From: Solobacterium sp.
Lineage (GTDB): Bacteria; Bacillota_I; Bacilli_A; Erysipelotrichales; Erysipelotrichaceae
Reading direction: 5' to 3'
DNA length: 64,000 bases
Assembly (NCBI GenBank): GCA_017941735.1
Contig: JAGAVW010000067.1
Span: 1-64,000 of the forward strand
In this document: in pieces, positions 25,531 to 34,971 of the stretch
How positions within the stretch are numbered: position 1 is the first letter of the stretch
Layout: each line of letters starts with the position of its first letter
The notes under the pieces: model-generated
What the model was told of the DNA's origin: nothing
The model's input: the letters and a program-made list of their open reading frames with translations, nothing else
Database searches by the model: none
Program-made: the position numbers and the translations under genes

Positions 25531-27234
25531 ATGAAATTTAAAGATATGCCTTATGAACGTCCTGATTTTGAGGATGTCAAAAAACAATTACAAGAATTAA
25601 CGGAAGCATTAAAGAATGCGAAGAGTTATGAAGAAGCACATGAAGTGTTCTTAAAGAAAGATGCCCTAGAGCGTCATCTTGAAACATTAGGTGCGATTGC
25701 GAGCACACGCCACAACATCAACACAAAGGATGCCTTCTATTTTGAAGAAGATAAAGCGTGGAACCAAGCGATGCCAGAAGTTCAAGAATATTCCCAAACT
25801 TTTACGGAAGCCTTATTGAATAGTCCTTTCCGTAAGAACTTTGAAGAAGAGTATGGAAACTTATTATTTGTGAATGCGGAGATTGATCTCAAATCTTTCT
25901 CGCCAGAAATCATTGCGGAATCACAAAAAGAAAATGATTTGACACAAGAATATGAAAACTTACTCGCAAGTGCACAAATTGAATTTGAAGGAAAGACCTA
26001 TACCTTATCCCAAATGTCACCATTCTTAAATGACCCGGATGATGCGCGTCGTTTAGCAGCTTGGAAGGCAGAAGGGAAATGGTATAAAGATAACCAACCA
26101 CAATTGGATCGTATCTATGATGAACTTGTGAAATTGCGCGATACGATGGGTAAGAAGCTTGGATACGAAGGTTATACAACCCTTGGCTACTATCGTATGG
26201 GAAGAAATTGTTACGACAAGGATGATGTCGCGAAATTCCGTGAAGCAGTACAGAAATATGTTGTACCTGTCGCCGATGAAATCTATCGTCGGCAAGCTAA
26301 GCGTTTAGGAAAAGAGTATCCTATGAGCTTTGCGGACAACCAATTGGAATTCCGTTCTGGAAACTCCAAACCAGCAGGAAGTCCAGATGATATCTTAGCA
26401 GCTGGTAAGAAGTTCTATGATGAGTTGTCTCCTGAAACAAGTAAATTCTTTAATACGATGTTAGAGGATGAACTCTTAGATGTATTATCGACCGAAGGCA
26501 AACGTGGTGGGGGTTATTGTACCGGTTTACCCGATTATCATGTGCCATTTATCTTTGCAAACTTCAATGGTACACAACACGATGTAGAAGTAATCACCCA
26601 TGAAGCAGGTCATGCTTTTGAAGCGTATATGAATTTGGACCGTGTTCCAGTGAGCTATACATGGCCAAGTATGGAAGCAGCAGAAGTGCACTCCATGTCG
26701 ATGGAATTCTTTGGGGATGCATGGGCAAAAGATTTCTTTGGGGAAGATACAAGAAAGTATCTTTATAGTCATTTAGCTGGATCACTCACCTTTATTCCAT
26801 ATGGAACAATGGTCGATCATTTCCAACATATCGTTTATGAAAAACCAGAACTCACTCCAAGAGAACGTCATGATGTGTGGAAAGAACTCATGGGTATTTA
26901 TATGCCTTGGATGAAACTTGATGGCGATATTCCTTTCTTTAGTGAAGGAGAGCATTGGCAACTCAAGCATCACATTTATTCTTCGCCATTCTATTACATC
27001 GATTATTGTTTAGCACAAACGGTCGCTTTACAATTCTGGGCTAAGATTCAAAAAGATCGTAAACAAGCTTGGGATCAATATATGACCTATACCTTGATGG
27101 GTGGAAGTAAGACCTTTGTTGATTTATTGAAAGAAGCAAAACTCGATTCCCCATTTGAGGAGAGTTGTTTAAAGGGTGTATGTGAAGAAGCAAGCAAATA
27201 TCTTGAGAATTATGATTTAACAGGAATTGCATAG
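25531..27234 (+). CDS. M3 family oligoendopeptidase (PepF type)
   Basis: This 567-residue zinc endopeptidase hydrolyses medium-length peptides in the cytoplasm. The HExxH motif is in VITHEAGHAFE (His357, Glu358, His361). The third ligand is expected in WPSMEAAEVHSMSMEFF, which has the family's E-x3-H-SMSMEF pattern. The substrate-binding tyrosines lie in HHIYSSPFYYIDYCLAQ. No signal peptide is present. The gene has its own promoter, divergent from tRNA-Ser, and shares its last base with the start of the next gene. Confidence 0.93.
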   Translation: MKFKDMPYERPDFEDVKKQLQELTEALKNAKSYEEAHEVFLKKDALERHLETLGAIASTRHNINTKDAFYFEEDKAWNQAMPEVQEYSQTFTEALLNSPFRKNFEEEYGNLLFVNAEIDLKSFSPEIIAESQKENDLTQEYENLLASAQIEFEGKTYTLSQMSPFLNDPDDARRLAAWKAEGKWYKDNQPQLDRIYDELVKLRDTMGKKLGYEGYTTLGYYRMGRNCYDKDDVAKFREAVQKYVVPVADEIYRRQAKRLGKEYPMSFADNQLEFRSGNSKPAGSPDDILAAGKKFYDELSPETSKFFNTMLEDELLDVLSTEGKRGGGYCTGLPDYHVPFIFANFNGTQHDVEVITHEAGHAFEAYMNLDRVPVSYTWPSMEAAEVHSMSMEFFGDAWAKDFFGEDTRKYLYSHLAGSLTFIPYGTMVDHFQHIVYEKPELTPRERHDVWKELMGIYMPWMKLDGDIPFFSEGEHWQLKHHIYSSPFYYIDYCLAQTVALQFWAKIQKDRKQAWDQYMTYTLMGGSKTFVDLLKEAKLDSPFEESCLKGVCEEASKYLENYDLTGIA

Positions 27235-27776
27235 TGAAAGAAACCAAAACCACAAAAGGAAAAGCGTATTTAAACGATTTTAAATTAAACGAAAAAGGAG
27301 AGTATGAGTATCGCGGTACAAAACATGCGTTCCATACTCCCTCTTTTTCCTATGCCCAAGCGCGCAATCGTTTACTCTTGTATACAACAATCATGTTAGG
27401 GTGTGCCTTTGGGATTGGATTATTTCCTGCTGCAGGTACGACCAATACGATGTATGTGGTGATTCCATATACGGTATGTCTAGTTTGTTGTAGTATATTT
27501 TTGTTTCGCTTTGTATCCTTTTTGATGGCTAAAGATCCCATACGTGATTACCTATATAAAAAAACCGTTGTACGGTTTCCAATTTATCTTAATATCATTC
27601 AAATTACGGCTATCATTGCCCTTGTGATGGAAGGGGTCTATTTAATCTTGCATGGATTCAACAACATGGTCGTTGCGACGCTTTTCTATTGTTTGGGTTT
27701 AGTTGGGGTAATTCTCTTTAGTTATGCATGGTTAAAGTTTTTTCATACGTTAAAGTGGAAAGAAGTCTCAGATTAA
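27234..27776 (+). CDS. Small membrane protein, function unknown
   Basis: This 180-residue protein starts at a GTG that overlaps the oligoendopeptidase stop. After a polar N-terminus of about 40 residues there are four hydrophobic segments: LLLYTTIMLGCAFGIGLF, MYVVIPYTVCLVCCSIFLF, LNIIQITAIIALVMEGVYLIL and VVATLFYCLGLVGVILFSYAW. I do not recognise a family. Coupling to pepF suggests co-expression. The 3' end overlaps the convergent HAD gene by 9 bases. Confidence 0.7.
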   Translation: MKETKTTKGKAYLNDFKLNEKGEYEYRGTKHAFHTPSFSYAQARNRLLLYTTIMLGCAFGIGLFPAAGTTNTMYVVIPYTVCLVCCSIFLFRFVSFLMAKDPIRDYLYKKTVVRFPIYLNIIQITAIIALVMEGVYLILHGFNNMVVATLFYCLGLVGVILFSYAWLKFFHTLKWKEVSD

Positions 27777-28595
27777 ACCAAAGTGTTCAAAGGCATGGTA
27801 AATGCCATCTTCTAAAATGTCGGTTGTTACATAATCGGCAATTTTTTTAACTTCCTCAAGGCCATTGCCCATGACAATTCCAATCTTACAATACTGCAAC
27901 ATATCCGCATCATTGATACTATCGCCAATGCATAGGGTATCTTCTTGTTTGGCATGAAAGGCTTTGAGGACTTGTTCGATGCCAAAGGATTTTGTATAGG
28001 TCGCATTGGTGACTTCTGCGCCACAAAAGATGCCTTCTTTGGTGTGGGTGATGGTTACTTTATAGGGAGGTTGGATAAGGGTTTCATATTGATGAATTCC
28101 TTTTAACGTATCATCAAAGAAGAAAATTTTATAAATGGAATCTTCTGCGGGTACTTCTTCTGCGTTATGAATATGAAGTTCTTCTAAAAGGGCATATTGT
28201 TTAGGGAGTGGAATCTCTTCGGCATTAAAGTATTTCCGTGCCCACTCATAACCAGAAGGATTACAGTAAGATGCTTTTCCACCTTCTAGCATGTAATGGA
28301 GGTTACATTGTTTGGCATAAGCTTGAAGCTGTTTGACATCTTTTATGGGAATGGGGGCATCAAAGATGACTTCTTCGTTGATTTCAATCGTTGCTCCAGT
28401 CGCAAAAATATAACCATCGGTTGGATAATCGAGATAAGGAATGGCTTCGTTTTTGGTGCGCCCAGTACAAAGAAAGACATAATGCCCGTTTTCGCGTGCC
28501 TTTTGAATCGCAAGAAGGGCACTTTTCGGGGTATCGTGTAAAGCAGGGCTATACAGCGTGCCATCTATGTCTAAAAAGATATATTTTGGGTTCAT
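27768..28595 (-). CDS. HAD-superfamily phosphatase, Cof type
   Basis: This 275-residue HAD hydrolase of the Cof/YidA group dephosphorylates small phosphometabolites. Motif I is FLDIDGTLYSP (Asp9 and Asp11), motif II lies in FLCTGRTKN, a C2 cap follows, and motif IV is CIGDSINDADMLQYCKIGIVMGNG. The start is taken at the ATG at 28595; an ATG 48 bases upstream would add hydrophobic, Phe- and Cys-rich sequence not expected in this family. No strong ribosome site precedes it. Confidence 0.85.
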   Translation of the reverse strand: MNPKYIFLDIDGTLYSPALHDTPKSALLAIQKARENGHYVFLCTGRTKNEAIPYLDYPTDGYIFATGATIEINEEVIFDAPIPIKDVKQLQAYAKQCNLHYMLEGGKASYCNPSGYEWARKYFNAEEIPLPKQYALLEELHIHNAEEVPAEDSIYKIFFFDDTLKGIHQYETLIQPPYKVTITHTKEGIFCGAEVTNATYTKSFGIEQVLKAFHAKQEDTLCIGDSINDADMLQYCKIGIVMGNGLEEVKKIADYVTTDILEDGIYHAFEHFGLI

Positions 28596-28618
28596 ATGCC
28601 TAGCGTAACAGAAAAAAA

Positions 28619-28641
28619 GAAAATTTTCACAGAAAATTTTC
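28619..28641. promoter_or_regulatory. Tandem palindromes upstream of the HAD gene
   Basis: GAAAATTTTC, a perfect 10-bp palindrome, occurs twice with a 13-base period (28619-28628 and 28632-28641). It lies between divergent promoters of the HAD gene and the second peptide importer. It could bind a regulator or be an A-tract bend. Confidence 0.3.
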
Positions 28642-28691
28642 ATAGATTATGAAAAATGATACATTTCACGGTTTTTTTGGCCTTGTTTTAA

Positions 28692-28720
28692 TTGACTTAC
28701 AGGGTGTATTTACTTAAAAT
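28692..28720 (+). promoter_or_regulatory. Promoter of the second peptide-transport operon
   Basis: TTGACT, a 17-base spacer and TAAAAT form the best sigma-A-type promoter in the window. The predicted start site is near 28727. Confidence 0.75.
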
Positions 28721-28729
28721 ATTAATACA

Positions 28730-28772
28730 TTTTGCATTTTTTATATGCAAAAATTTCCGAAAGGGGGAAATT
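28730..28772 (+). promoter_or_regulatory. Two-hairpin leader of the second binding-protein gene
   Basis: TTTTGCAT/ATGCAAAA (28730-28752, 8-bp stem) is followed at once by AATTTCC/GGAAATT (28752-28772), whose loop holds part of the ribosome site AAGGGGG. The ATG is at 28776. Nearly the whole leader is therefore paired, suggesting mRNA stabilisation or translational control. Confidence 0.5.
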
Positions 28773-28775
28773 GAA

Positions 28776-31085
28776 ATGGTAAATATGAAAAAAATTACCG
28801 CTGCTTTCTTAGCAGGAATGATGCTTGTTGGATGCGGAAGTAATGCTGGTACTGCAACAACAACTCCAGAAGCAACCGCTGAAGCAACTGCAGAAGCTAC
28901 TGCTAACACTGAAAAATCGGCAGATACTCCTTTGGTAGTTGGATACTCTCCATTCTCCAGTAAGTTCTCGCCATTTTTCTCAACTACAGCATATGACCAA
29001 GATGCGCAAGCTATGACACAATTATCCTTGCTCACATCGGATCGTACAGGTGCAATTATTTATAAGGGTATTGAAGGTGAAACAATTCCTTATAACGGAA
29101 CCGATTATACCTACTATGGTCCAGCAGATTTGGAAGTTGTAGAAAACGCAGATGGTTCTGTTGACTACAAATTCAAACTAAGAGATGATTTGAAATTCTC
29201 CGATGGAGAACCAATCACGATTGATGATGTTATCTTCTCTATGTATGTACTCTGTGACCCAACTTATGATGGTTCTAGCACATTATTTGCACAACCAATC
29301 GTAGGTATGGAAGAATACCGTTCTGGTATGGATACCTTACTCAACCTTCTTGTTGCAGCAGGAAGAGATAACACAGACTTCACAAACTGGACAGAAGAAC
29401 AACAAAAGACATTCTGGGAAAAATATGACAAGGCTACACTTGGCTTAGCAGAAGAAATCGTTAAATACTGCGTAGAAGCTGGTGCAGCAGAAGAAGGAAA
29501 CATCACAGCAGCAGCAGCTGCTTGGGGCTTCACAATTCCAGAAGGTGGAACAATGGAAGACTTCGCTAACGCATTAGCAGAAGCTTATGGTGGCGATGTT
29601 GCTGGCATGATCAACACAGAAAATGCTGGTTCTACAGTTGAAGACCTCTTCCCAGGTTTAGAAGATTACTCCACTGTTGGTGTTAAGACAGGTGAATCTG
29701 CACCAAATATTGCAGGTATCAAGAAGATCAACGATTATGAAATGACCGTTACAACTTCTAAAGTTGATGCAACTGCAATTTATCAATTGGGTGTTAGCAT
29801 TGCGCCATTACACTACTATGGTGATAAATCCTTATTTGATTATGACAATAACAGCTTCGGCTTCCCTAAAGGTGACTTGTCCTCTGTTCGTGCAAAGACA
29901 ACACAACCTCTCGGTGCTGGCCCATACAAATTCATTAAATATGAAAATGGTGTCATCAACTATGAAGCAAATGAAAACTACTTCAAAGGGGAACCAAAAA
30001 CAAAATACATCAACTTCTTAGAAACATTTAAAGATGATGATAAGTTAAATGGTGTTGTTACTGGAACAATCGATATCACAGACCCAAGCTTCTCGAATGA
30101 TACCGTTAAGGCAATTCAAGACGCAAACGGTGGCGACATTGTTGGACCAGTTATCACAACTGACACCGTTGATAACCTAGGTTATGGTTATATTGGTATT
30201 GCAGCTGACGTTGTTAACGTTGGTGGCGTACGTGATAGCGATGCATCTAAGAACTTACGTAAGGCATTCGCAACGGTTTACTCTGTATACCGTGACGTTG
30301 CAATTGACTCTTACTATGGGGAAAGAGCAAGTGTTATCAACTACCCAATTTCCAATACTTCTTGGGCTGCTCCACAACCAACTGACCCAGACTACAAAGT
30401 AGCATTCTCTACAAAAGTAGATGGCAGCGATATTTATACTTCTAACATGAGTGCAGAAGAAAAATATGAAGCAGCAAAACAAGCAGCATTAGAATACTTC
30501 GAAGCAGCTGGTTACACGGTTGCAGATGGCAAAATCACAGCAGCTCCAGCAGGCGCTAAGATGGAATACGAAGTTTGGATTCCAGCAGATGGTTCTGGTG
30601 ATCACCCTGCATTCATGATTTTGACAGAAGCAGAAAAAGCATTAGCTGACATCGGTATGAAACTCATCATTCGTGACTTGTCCAACAGTTCTGACTTGTG
30701 GGATGGTCTAGAAGCACGTACAGTACCAATGTGGGCTGCAGCTTGGGGTGCAACCGTTGACCCAGATATGTATCAAATTTACTATTCTGACATCGCTAAT
30801 GGTGGTGCTAACCCAGGTGGTTCGAACTATCAATATGGTATTGCGGATGCAGAACTTGACCAAATGATTATGGATGCACGTTCTTCAATCGATCAAAGCT
30901 ATCGTAAGACAGTTTATAAAGCTTGCTTAGATACAATTGTTGACTGGGCTGTTGAAGTTCCAACATACCAAAGACAAAATGCGATTATCTTCAGTACTGA
31001 ACGTGTTGACATGGATTCCGTCACACCAGACATCACAACTTTCTATGGCTGGATGAGCGAAATCGAAAACACAAAACTGAAATAA
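28776..31085 (+). CDS. Peptide-binding lipoprotein of the second importer (enlarged)
   Basis: This 769-residue extracellular SBP_bac_5 family lipoprotein has lipobox LVGC (Cys20) and a Thr/Glu/Ala linker like that of the first binding protein. Domain order is the normal one: LVVGYSPFSSKFSPFFSTTAY, YKFKLRDDLKFSDGEPITIDDV, then GAGPYKFIKYENGVINYEAN, and finally NLRKAFATVYSVYRDV and AAWGATVDPDMYQIY. It is about 200 residues longer than typical OppA. Much of the excess is an insertion around residues 185-320 (MEEYRSGMDTLLNLL to GESAPNIAGI), between ITIDDVIFSMYVL and INDYEMTV. It starts at ATG 28776 after a strong ribosome site. Confidence 0.9.
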   Translation: MVNMKKITAAFLAGMMLVGCGSNAGTATTTPEATAEATAEATANTEKSADTPLVVGYSPFSSKFSPFFSTTAYDQDAQAMTQLSLLTSDRTGAIIYKGIEGETIPYNGTDYTYYGPADLEVVENADGSVDYKFKLRDDLKFSDGEPITIDDVIFSMYVLCDPTYDGSSTLFAQPIVGMEEYRSGMDTLLNLLVAAGRDNTDFTNWTEEQQKTFWEKYDKATLGLAEEIVKYCVEAGAAEEGNITAAAAAWGFTIPEGGTMEDFANALAEAYGGDVAGMINTENAGSTVEDLFPGLEDYSTVGVKTGESAPNIAGIKKINDYEMTVTTSKVDATAIYQLGVSIAPLHYYGDKSLFDYDNNSFGFPKGDLSSVRAKTTQPLGAGPYKFIKYENGVINYEANENYFKGEPKTKYINFLETFKDDDKLNGVVTGTIDITDPSFSNDTVKAIQDANGGDIVGPVITTDTVDNLGYGYIGIAADVVNVGGVRDSDASKNLRKAFATVYSVYRDVAIDSYYGERASVINYPISNTSWAAPQPTDPDYKVAFSTKVDGSDIYTSNMSAEEKYEAAKQAALEYFEAAGYTVADGKITAAPAGAKMEYEVWIPADGSGDHPAFMILTEAEKALADIGMKLIIRDLSNSSDLWDGLEARTVPMWAAAWGATVDPDMYQIYYSDIANGGANPGGSNYQYGIADAELDQMIMDARSSIDQSYRKTVYKACLDTIVDWAVEVPTYQRQNAIIFSTERVDMDSVTPDITTFYGWMSEIENTKLK

Positions 31086-31110
31086 GAGAAAACTCTAAAT
31101 CAGTAATCTT

Positions 31111-31141
31111 ATGCGGAAGGGTTACGATGACCCTTCCGCAT
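31111..31141 (+). terminator. Strong hairpin between binding protein and permease genes
   Basis: A 12-bp perfect stem, ATGCGGAAGGGT with ACCCTTCCGCAT, has a 7-base loop and only a weak T tract. As after the first binding protein, it likely lets the binding protein be made in excess over the membrane parts. Confidence 0.7.
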
Positions 31142-31227
31142 TCTTCATGAATGATTCGATGCATGATTTCGATTGTATAGGAGAATACAACCGAAATGAT
31201 GTATTGAAGGAAAAGGAGGGTATTGCG

Positions 31228-32214
31228 GTGCGAAAGTATATTATTAAAAGAATACTCATATCCATTGCGTTGTTATTTTTAGTCGCGTTTATTATTTATG
31301 TTTTGATGCGTAGTTTACCTACTTCTTATATCGAAACAATTGCGCGTGAAAAATCGATGCAACCTGGATCAAAGAGTTATGAAGAATGGATGGCGCAATT
31401 ATCCGCATCCTATGGAATGGATAAAGGAATTGTGGCTGGATATATTAGTTGGCTTGGAAATGCTTTCCGTGGAAACTTTGGGGATAGTTGGTTCTATACC
31501 GTTCCTGTTTTACAAAGATTCCGTGAAGTTGTTCCAGTTTCTTTTGTGATGGGATTAATTGCTTTTGTACTTGAATTACTCATTGCGATACCACTTGGTA
31601 TTATTGCCGCAACAAAACAATATTCGAGAACGGATTATACCATTTCGATTGTTGCTTTAGCTGGTATTTCGTTACCAACCTTCTTTTTCGCATCCTTATT
31701 AAAACTTGTATTCTCTGTCAAACTCGGTTGGTTTGATTTATTTGGTTTAGTCGGAAGAAATTATGAACAACTTTCTACGATGGGAAAACTATTGGATAAA
31801 GCACATCACTTAGTGCTTCCAATTGTTACATTAGTTGTGATTAGTATTGGTGGTTTGATGCGTTATACACGTACCAATATGTTAGAAGTCATGAATGCGG
31901 ATTACATTCGTACCGCACGTGCAAAAGGTCTAGATGAAAACAAAGTCATCTACCACCATGCTTTCCGTAACACCCTTATTCCACTTGTTACAATGATCGG
32001 TGGATCGTTACCTGGCTTATTCTCTGGTGCATTAATCACGGAAACTTTATATGCGATTAATGGCATCGGTTATACGTCATACAATGCGATGGTTTCTGGA
32101 GATATTCCTTTCTCCATGTTCTATTTAGTATTTATGGCTTTATTAACATTAGCTGGAAACTTGATTTCCGATATTCTTTACGCGGTGGTTGATCCACGTG
32201 TAAGAATTGCCTAG
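31228..32214 (+). CDS. Peptide ABC transporter permease, OppB/DppB type
   Basis: This 328-residue permease starts at GTG 31228, preceded by AGGAGGG at the right distance. The reading frame stays open upstream to 31111, but that stretch contains the intergenic hairpin and is not coding. It begins VRKYIIKRILISIALLFLVAF, has the FGDSWFYTVPV segment, the EAA loop YIRTARAKGLDENKVIYHHAFRNTLIPL, and ends SDILYAVVDPRVRIA. It is the first membrane subunit of the second importer. Confidence 0.9.
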   Translation: MRKYIIKRILISIALLFLVAFIIYVLMRSLPTSYIETIAREKSMQPGSKSYEEWMAQLSASYGMDKGIVAGYISWLGNAFRGNFGDSWFYTVPVLQRFREVVPVSFVMGLIAFVLELLIAIPLGIIAATKQYSRTDYTISIVALAGISLPTFFFASLLKLVFSVKLGWFDLFGLVGRNYEQLSTMGKLLDKAHHLVLPIVTLVVISIGGLMRYTRTNMLEVMNADYIRTARAKGLDENKVIYHHAFRNTLIPLVTMIGGSLPGLFSGALITETLYAINGIGYTSYNAMVSGDIPFSMFYLVFMALLTLAGNLISDILYAVVDPRVRIA

Positions 32215-32226
32215 AAAGGAGACCTC

Positions 32227-33807
32227 ATGAGCGAAGAAAAGAAAAACTATGACAGTGAAGTCTCTGAAAATAACCAATACTCTTTAAACGATGACCGTCG
32301 TGTAAAAGTATTATCCCCAGGGGCGCTTGTTCGGCAACGTTTCTTCCGGAACCGAATTGCGGTTGTGGGTTTAGTTATTTTGATTGCGATGTTCTTGTTC
32401 TCCTTTGTTGGAGGAATGATTTCTCCATATAAAGAAGATCAATTATTCTATCGTATCGATATGCAAGATAAAGCCTATGCGGCAGTTACAGAAAACAAAG
32501 AATACCGTTATACCGCATTAGATACTTCTAAGTTTACATCGATTGTCCAAGCGCAATCCTTCCTAGCTATCTCCAAACAAGCAGAAGAGTTTGAGTATCG
32601 TGGTGTGACCTATCAGCTTGTGAAGGAAGGAACTGATTTTTATAGTGTATGGCAAGATAACCAAATCATTGGGATTGCCTATAAAGATATCATTAGTACC
32701 GTTAGCCCAGATACCAAATTATCCTTTGATTTCGAATACGCAGCTTTAAAAGCATATACGCATGAAGCAAGTGCCGAGGATGAAGAGGGGAAAGACTACA
32801 GTCAATTTGTTGTTGATGGAGAGAACTATCGTATTGATGAAGATGGAAATATCTTAAAGGGAAATGAACCATTTGCCTATGTAAGTAAATATATTGTTCG
32901 TCCAAGTATGAGTGATGTATTCTTAACCCAAAACTTCAAAGATGAATTATTAGAATCCATCGAAAAGAATGAAACCGACTTCTATTTCACAGATACGGAT
33001 GGCGTGAATCATGAATATACCTTAGCTTATGATGCGAAGACCCAATCGTGGGCGGTGAATCAATTAACTGAAACACGTGTCTATGATACCTATTCAAGTC
33101 CATCTAAAACGCACTGGTTAGGAACCGATCGTAACGGGATGGATATGATGACACGTTTGATGTATGGCGGACGTGTTTCCCTTGTGATTGGATTCATCGT
33201 TGAAATTATTGCCTTAGTGTTAGGTGTTATCTTAGGTGGTATTTCTGGTTATTTTGGAAAATGGGTAGATATGTTGATTATGCGTATTGTTGATGTGTTC
33301 TACTGTATTCCATCCATGCCAATTATCATCATTCTTGGTGCGACCATGGATGCGATGCACGTCGATCCACAAGTACGTATGATTTATTTGATGTTGATTC
33401 TTGGTTTCTTAGGATGGCCAAGTATTGCACGTCTTGTGCGTGGTCAAATCTTATCTTTACGTGAACAAGAATTCATGACTGCGACCGAAGCGACCGGCTT
33501 AAGTGTACGTCGTAGAATCTTACAACACCTTGTGCCAAACGTCATTCCACAATTGATTGTTTCTGCAACCATGGGAATTGGTGGCACGATTATCACCGAA
33601 GCAACCCTTTCCTTCTTAGGCCTTGGTGTTAAGTTCCCCTTTGCGTCTTGGGGAAATATTATCAACGATGTTAATAATACCTATGTCTTAACGACATATT
33701 GGTTTATTTGGATTCCAGCAGGTTTATTGTTATTGTTAACGGTTTTGGCATACAACCTGGTTGGAGATGGATTGCGCGATGCGTTTGATCCAAGGATGAA
33801 ACGATAG
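32227..33807 (+). CDS. Peptide ABC transporter permease, OppC/DppC type with large extracytoplasmic insertion
   Basis: This 526-residue permease is far longer than its counterpart at 11159 (310 residues). TM1 is at about 44-62. Residues about 72-285 are a soluble, acidic, Tyr-rich region (FEYRGVTYQLVKEGTDFY, FVVDGENYRIDEDGNILK) lying outside the membrane by the family topology. The normal core resumes at KTHWLGTDRNGMDMMTRLMYGGRVSL, with EAA loop EFMTATEATGLSVRRRILQH and end LVGDGLRDAF. The insertion may contact the equally enlarged binding protein of the same operon. It starts at ATG after AAAGGAG. Confidence 0.88.
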   Translation: MSEEKKNYDSEVSENNQYSLNDDRRVKVLSPGALVRQRFFRNRIAVVGLVILIAMFLFSFVGGMISPYKEDQLFYRIDMQDKAYAAVTENKEYRYTALDTSKFTSIVQAQSFLAISKQAEEFEYRGVTYQLVKEGTDFYSVWQDNQIIGIAYKDIISTVSPDTKLSFDFEYAALKAYTHEASAEDEEGKDYSQFVVDGENYRIDEDGNILKGNEPFAYVSKYIVRPSMSDVFLTQNFKDELLESIEKNETDFYFTDTDGVNHEYTLAYDAKTQSWAVNQLTETRVYDTYSSPSKTHWLGTDRNGMDMMTRLMYGGRVSLVIGFIVEIIALVLGVILGGISGYFGKWVDMLIMRIVDVFYCIPSMPIIIILGATMDAMHVDPQVRMIYLMLILGFLGWPSIARLVRGQILSLREQEFMTATEATGLSVRRRILQHLVPNVIPQLIVSATMGIGGTIITEATLSFLGLGVKFPFASWGNIINDVNNTYVLTTYWFIWIPAGLLLLLTVLAYNLVGDGLRDAFDPRMKR

Positions 33808-33819
33808 GAGGAGAGAAAG

Positions 33820-34971
33820 ATGGCAAAGAAAAATGTAGATGGCTATCTTACTGCCAGAGAAATCCGTCGTATTTCAAAAGAAAATCGTAAGATTACCAAC
33901 GAATTAGAAAAGAAACATAAACGGAAAAATGTTCCGGAATCCGAATATTTAACGACAATGAAAGACCCTAATAACGCCGTTGAATTTGAAGACTTGCAGA
34001 CATACTTCTTTACAGATGCAGGGATTGTTAAAGCGGTGGATGGTGTTAGTTTTGAAGTCCCAATTGGGAAAACAGTTGGGGTTGTTGGAGAATCTGGTTG
34101 TGGGAAGTCCGTAACAAGTTTATCCTTAATGCGCTTATTACAACGTCCTCAAGGACAAACCGTTGGTGGAGCGATTCGCTTAAACTTAGGTGATAAAGCA
34201 TACGATGTCACCAAAGCGCCAGATGAAGTGATGCAGACGATTCGTGGAAATGCGGTATCAATGATTTTCCAAGAACCAATGACAGCGTTAAATCCAGTCT
34301 TCCGTATTGGGGATCAAGTCAATGAAGTTATTGCCTTACATGATGGGGAAGGGAAGACAGAAGAAGAAATCAAACAGCGTACGCTCGAACTATTAGATAT
34401 GGTTGGTATCGCAAATAGAGAAGGTGTCTATGCGATGTATCCACATGAATTATCTGGTGGCATGCGTCAGCGTGTTATGATTGCGATGGCATTAGCATGT
34501 AATCCTAGAGTGATTATTGCCGATGAGCCAACGACGGCCTTAGATGTAACCATTCAAGCACAGATTTTGGACTTGTTGCGTCAATTAAAAGACCGCATTA
34601 ATAGTTCCATTATGTTTATCACCCATGACTTAGGGGTGATTGCGGAAATGGCAGATTATGTTGTGGTTATGTATGCAGGACGTATCATTGAGCGTGGTAC
34701 AGCAGAAGAAATCTTTGCGAATCCATGTCATCCATATACCATTGGGTTAATGGAATCAAAACCAGTTGTAGGAAGAAAAGTAGACAAGCTATACTCCATT
34801 CCAGGAAAAGTTCCAAACCCAATTAATATGCCAGATTACTGCTACTTTAAGGATCGTTGCGAAAAGTGTGTGGCAAGATGTGATGGGGCCTATCCAGAAG
34901 AAGTATATGTCAGCCCAACGCACTCGGTTGCATGTTATCGCTATTACAAAGAAGAAAAGGAGGAAAAGTAA
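33820..34971 (+). CDS. Peptide ABC transporter ATPase, OppD type
   Basis: This 383-residue ATPase is longer than the first OppD because of a basic N-terminal stretch of about 45 residues (REIRRISKENRKITNELEKKHKRKN). It has Walker A GESGCGKSV, signature LSGGMRQRVMIAMAL and Walker B IIADEPTTALDVTIQ. The C-terminal cysteine motif is YCYFKDRCEKCVARC, a cluster-binding pattern as in Opp ATPases. It is followed directly by the OppF-type gene with no gap. Confidence 0.9.
   Translation: MAKKNVDGYLTAREIRRISKENRKITNELEKKHKRKNVPESEYLTTMKDPNNAVEFEDLQTYFFTDAGIVKAVDGVSFEVPIGKTVGVVGESGCGKSVTSLSLMRLLQRPQGQTVGGAIRLNLGDKAYDVTKAPDEVMQTIRGNAVSMIFQEPMTALNPVFRIGDQVNEVIALHDGEGKTEEEIKQRTLELLDMVGIANREGVYAMYPHELSGGMRQRVMIAMALACNPRVIIADEPTTALDVTIQAQILDLLRQLKDRINSSIMFITHDLGVIAEMADYVVVMYAGRIIERGTAEEIFANPCHPYTIGLMESKPVVGRKVDKLYSIPGKVPNPINMPDYCYFKDRCEKCVARCDGAYPEEVYVSPTHSVACYRYYKEEKEEK

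Noticed and set aside
31111..31227. N-terminal extension of the OppB-type permease
   Set aside because: The frame is open, but it runs through a 12-bp intergenic hairpin, and the GTG at 31228 has an ideal AGGAGGG upstream.
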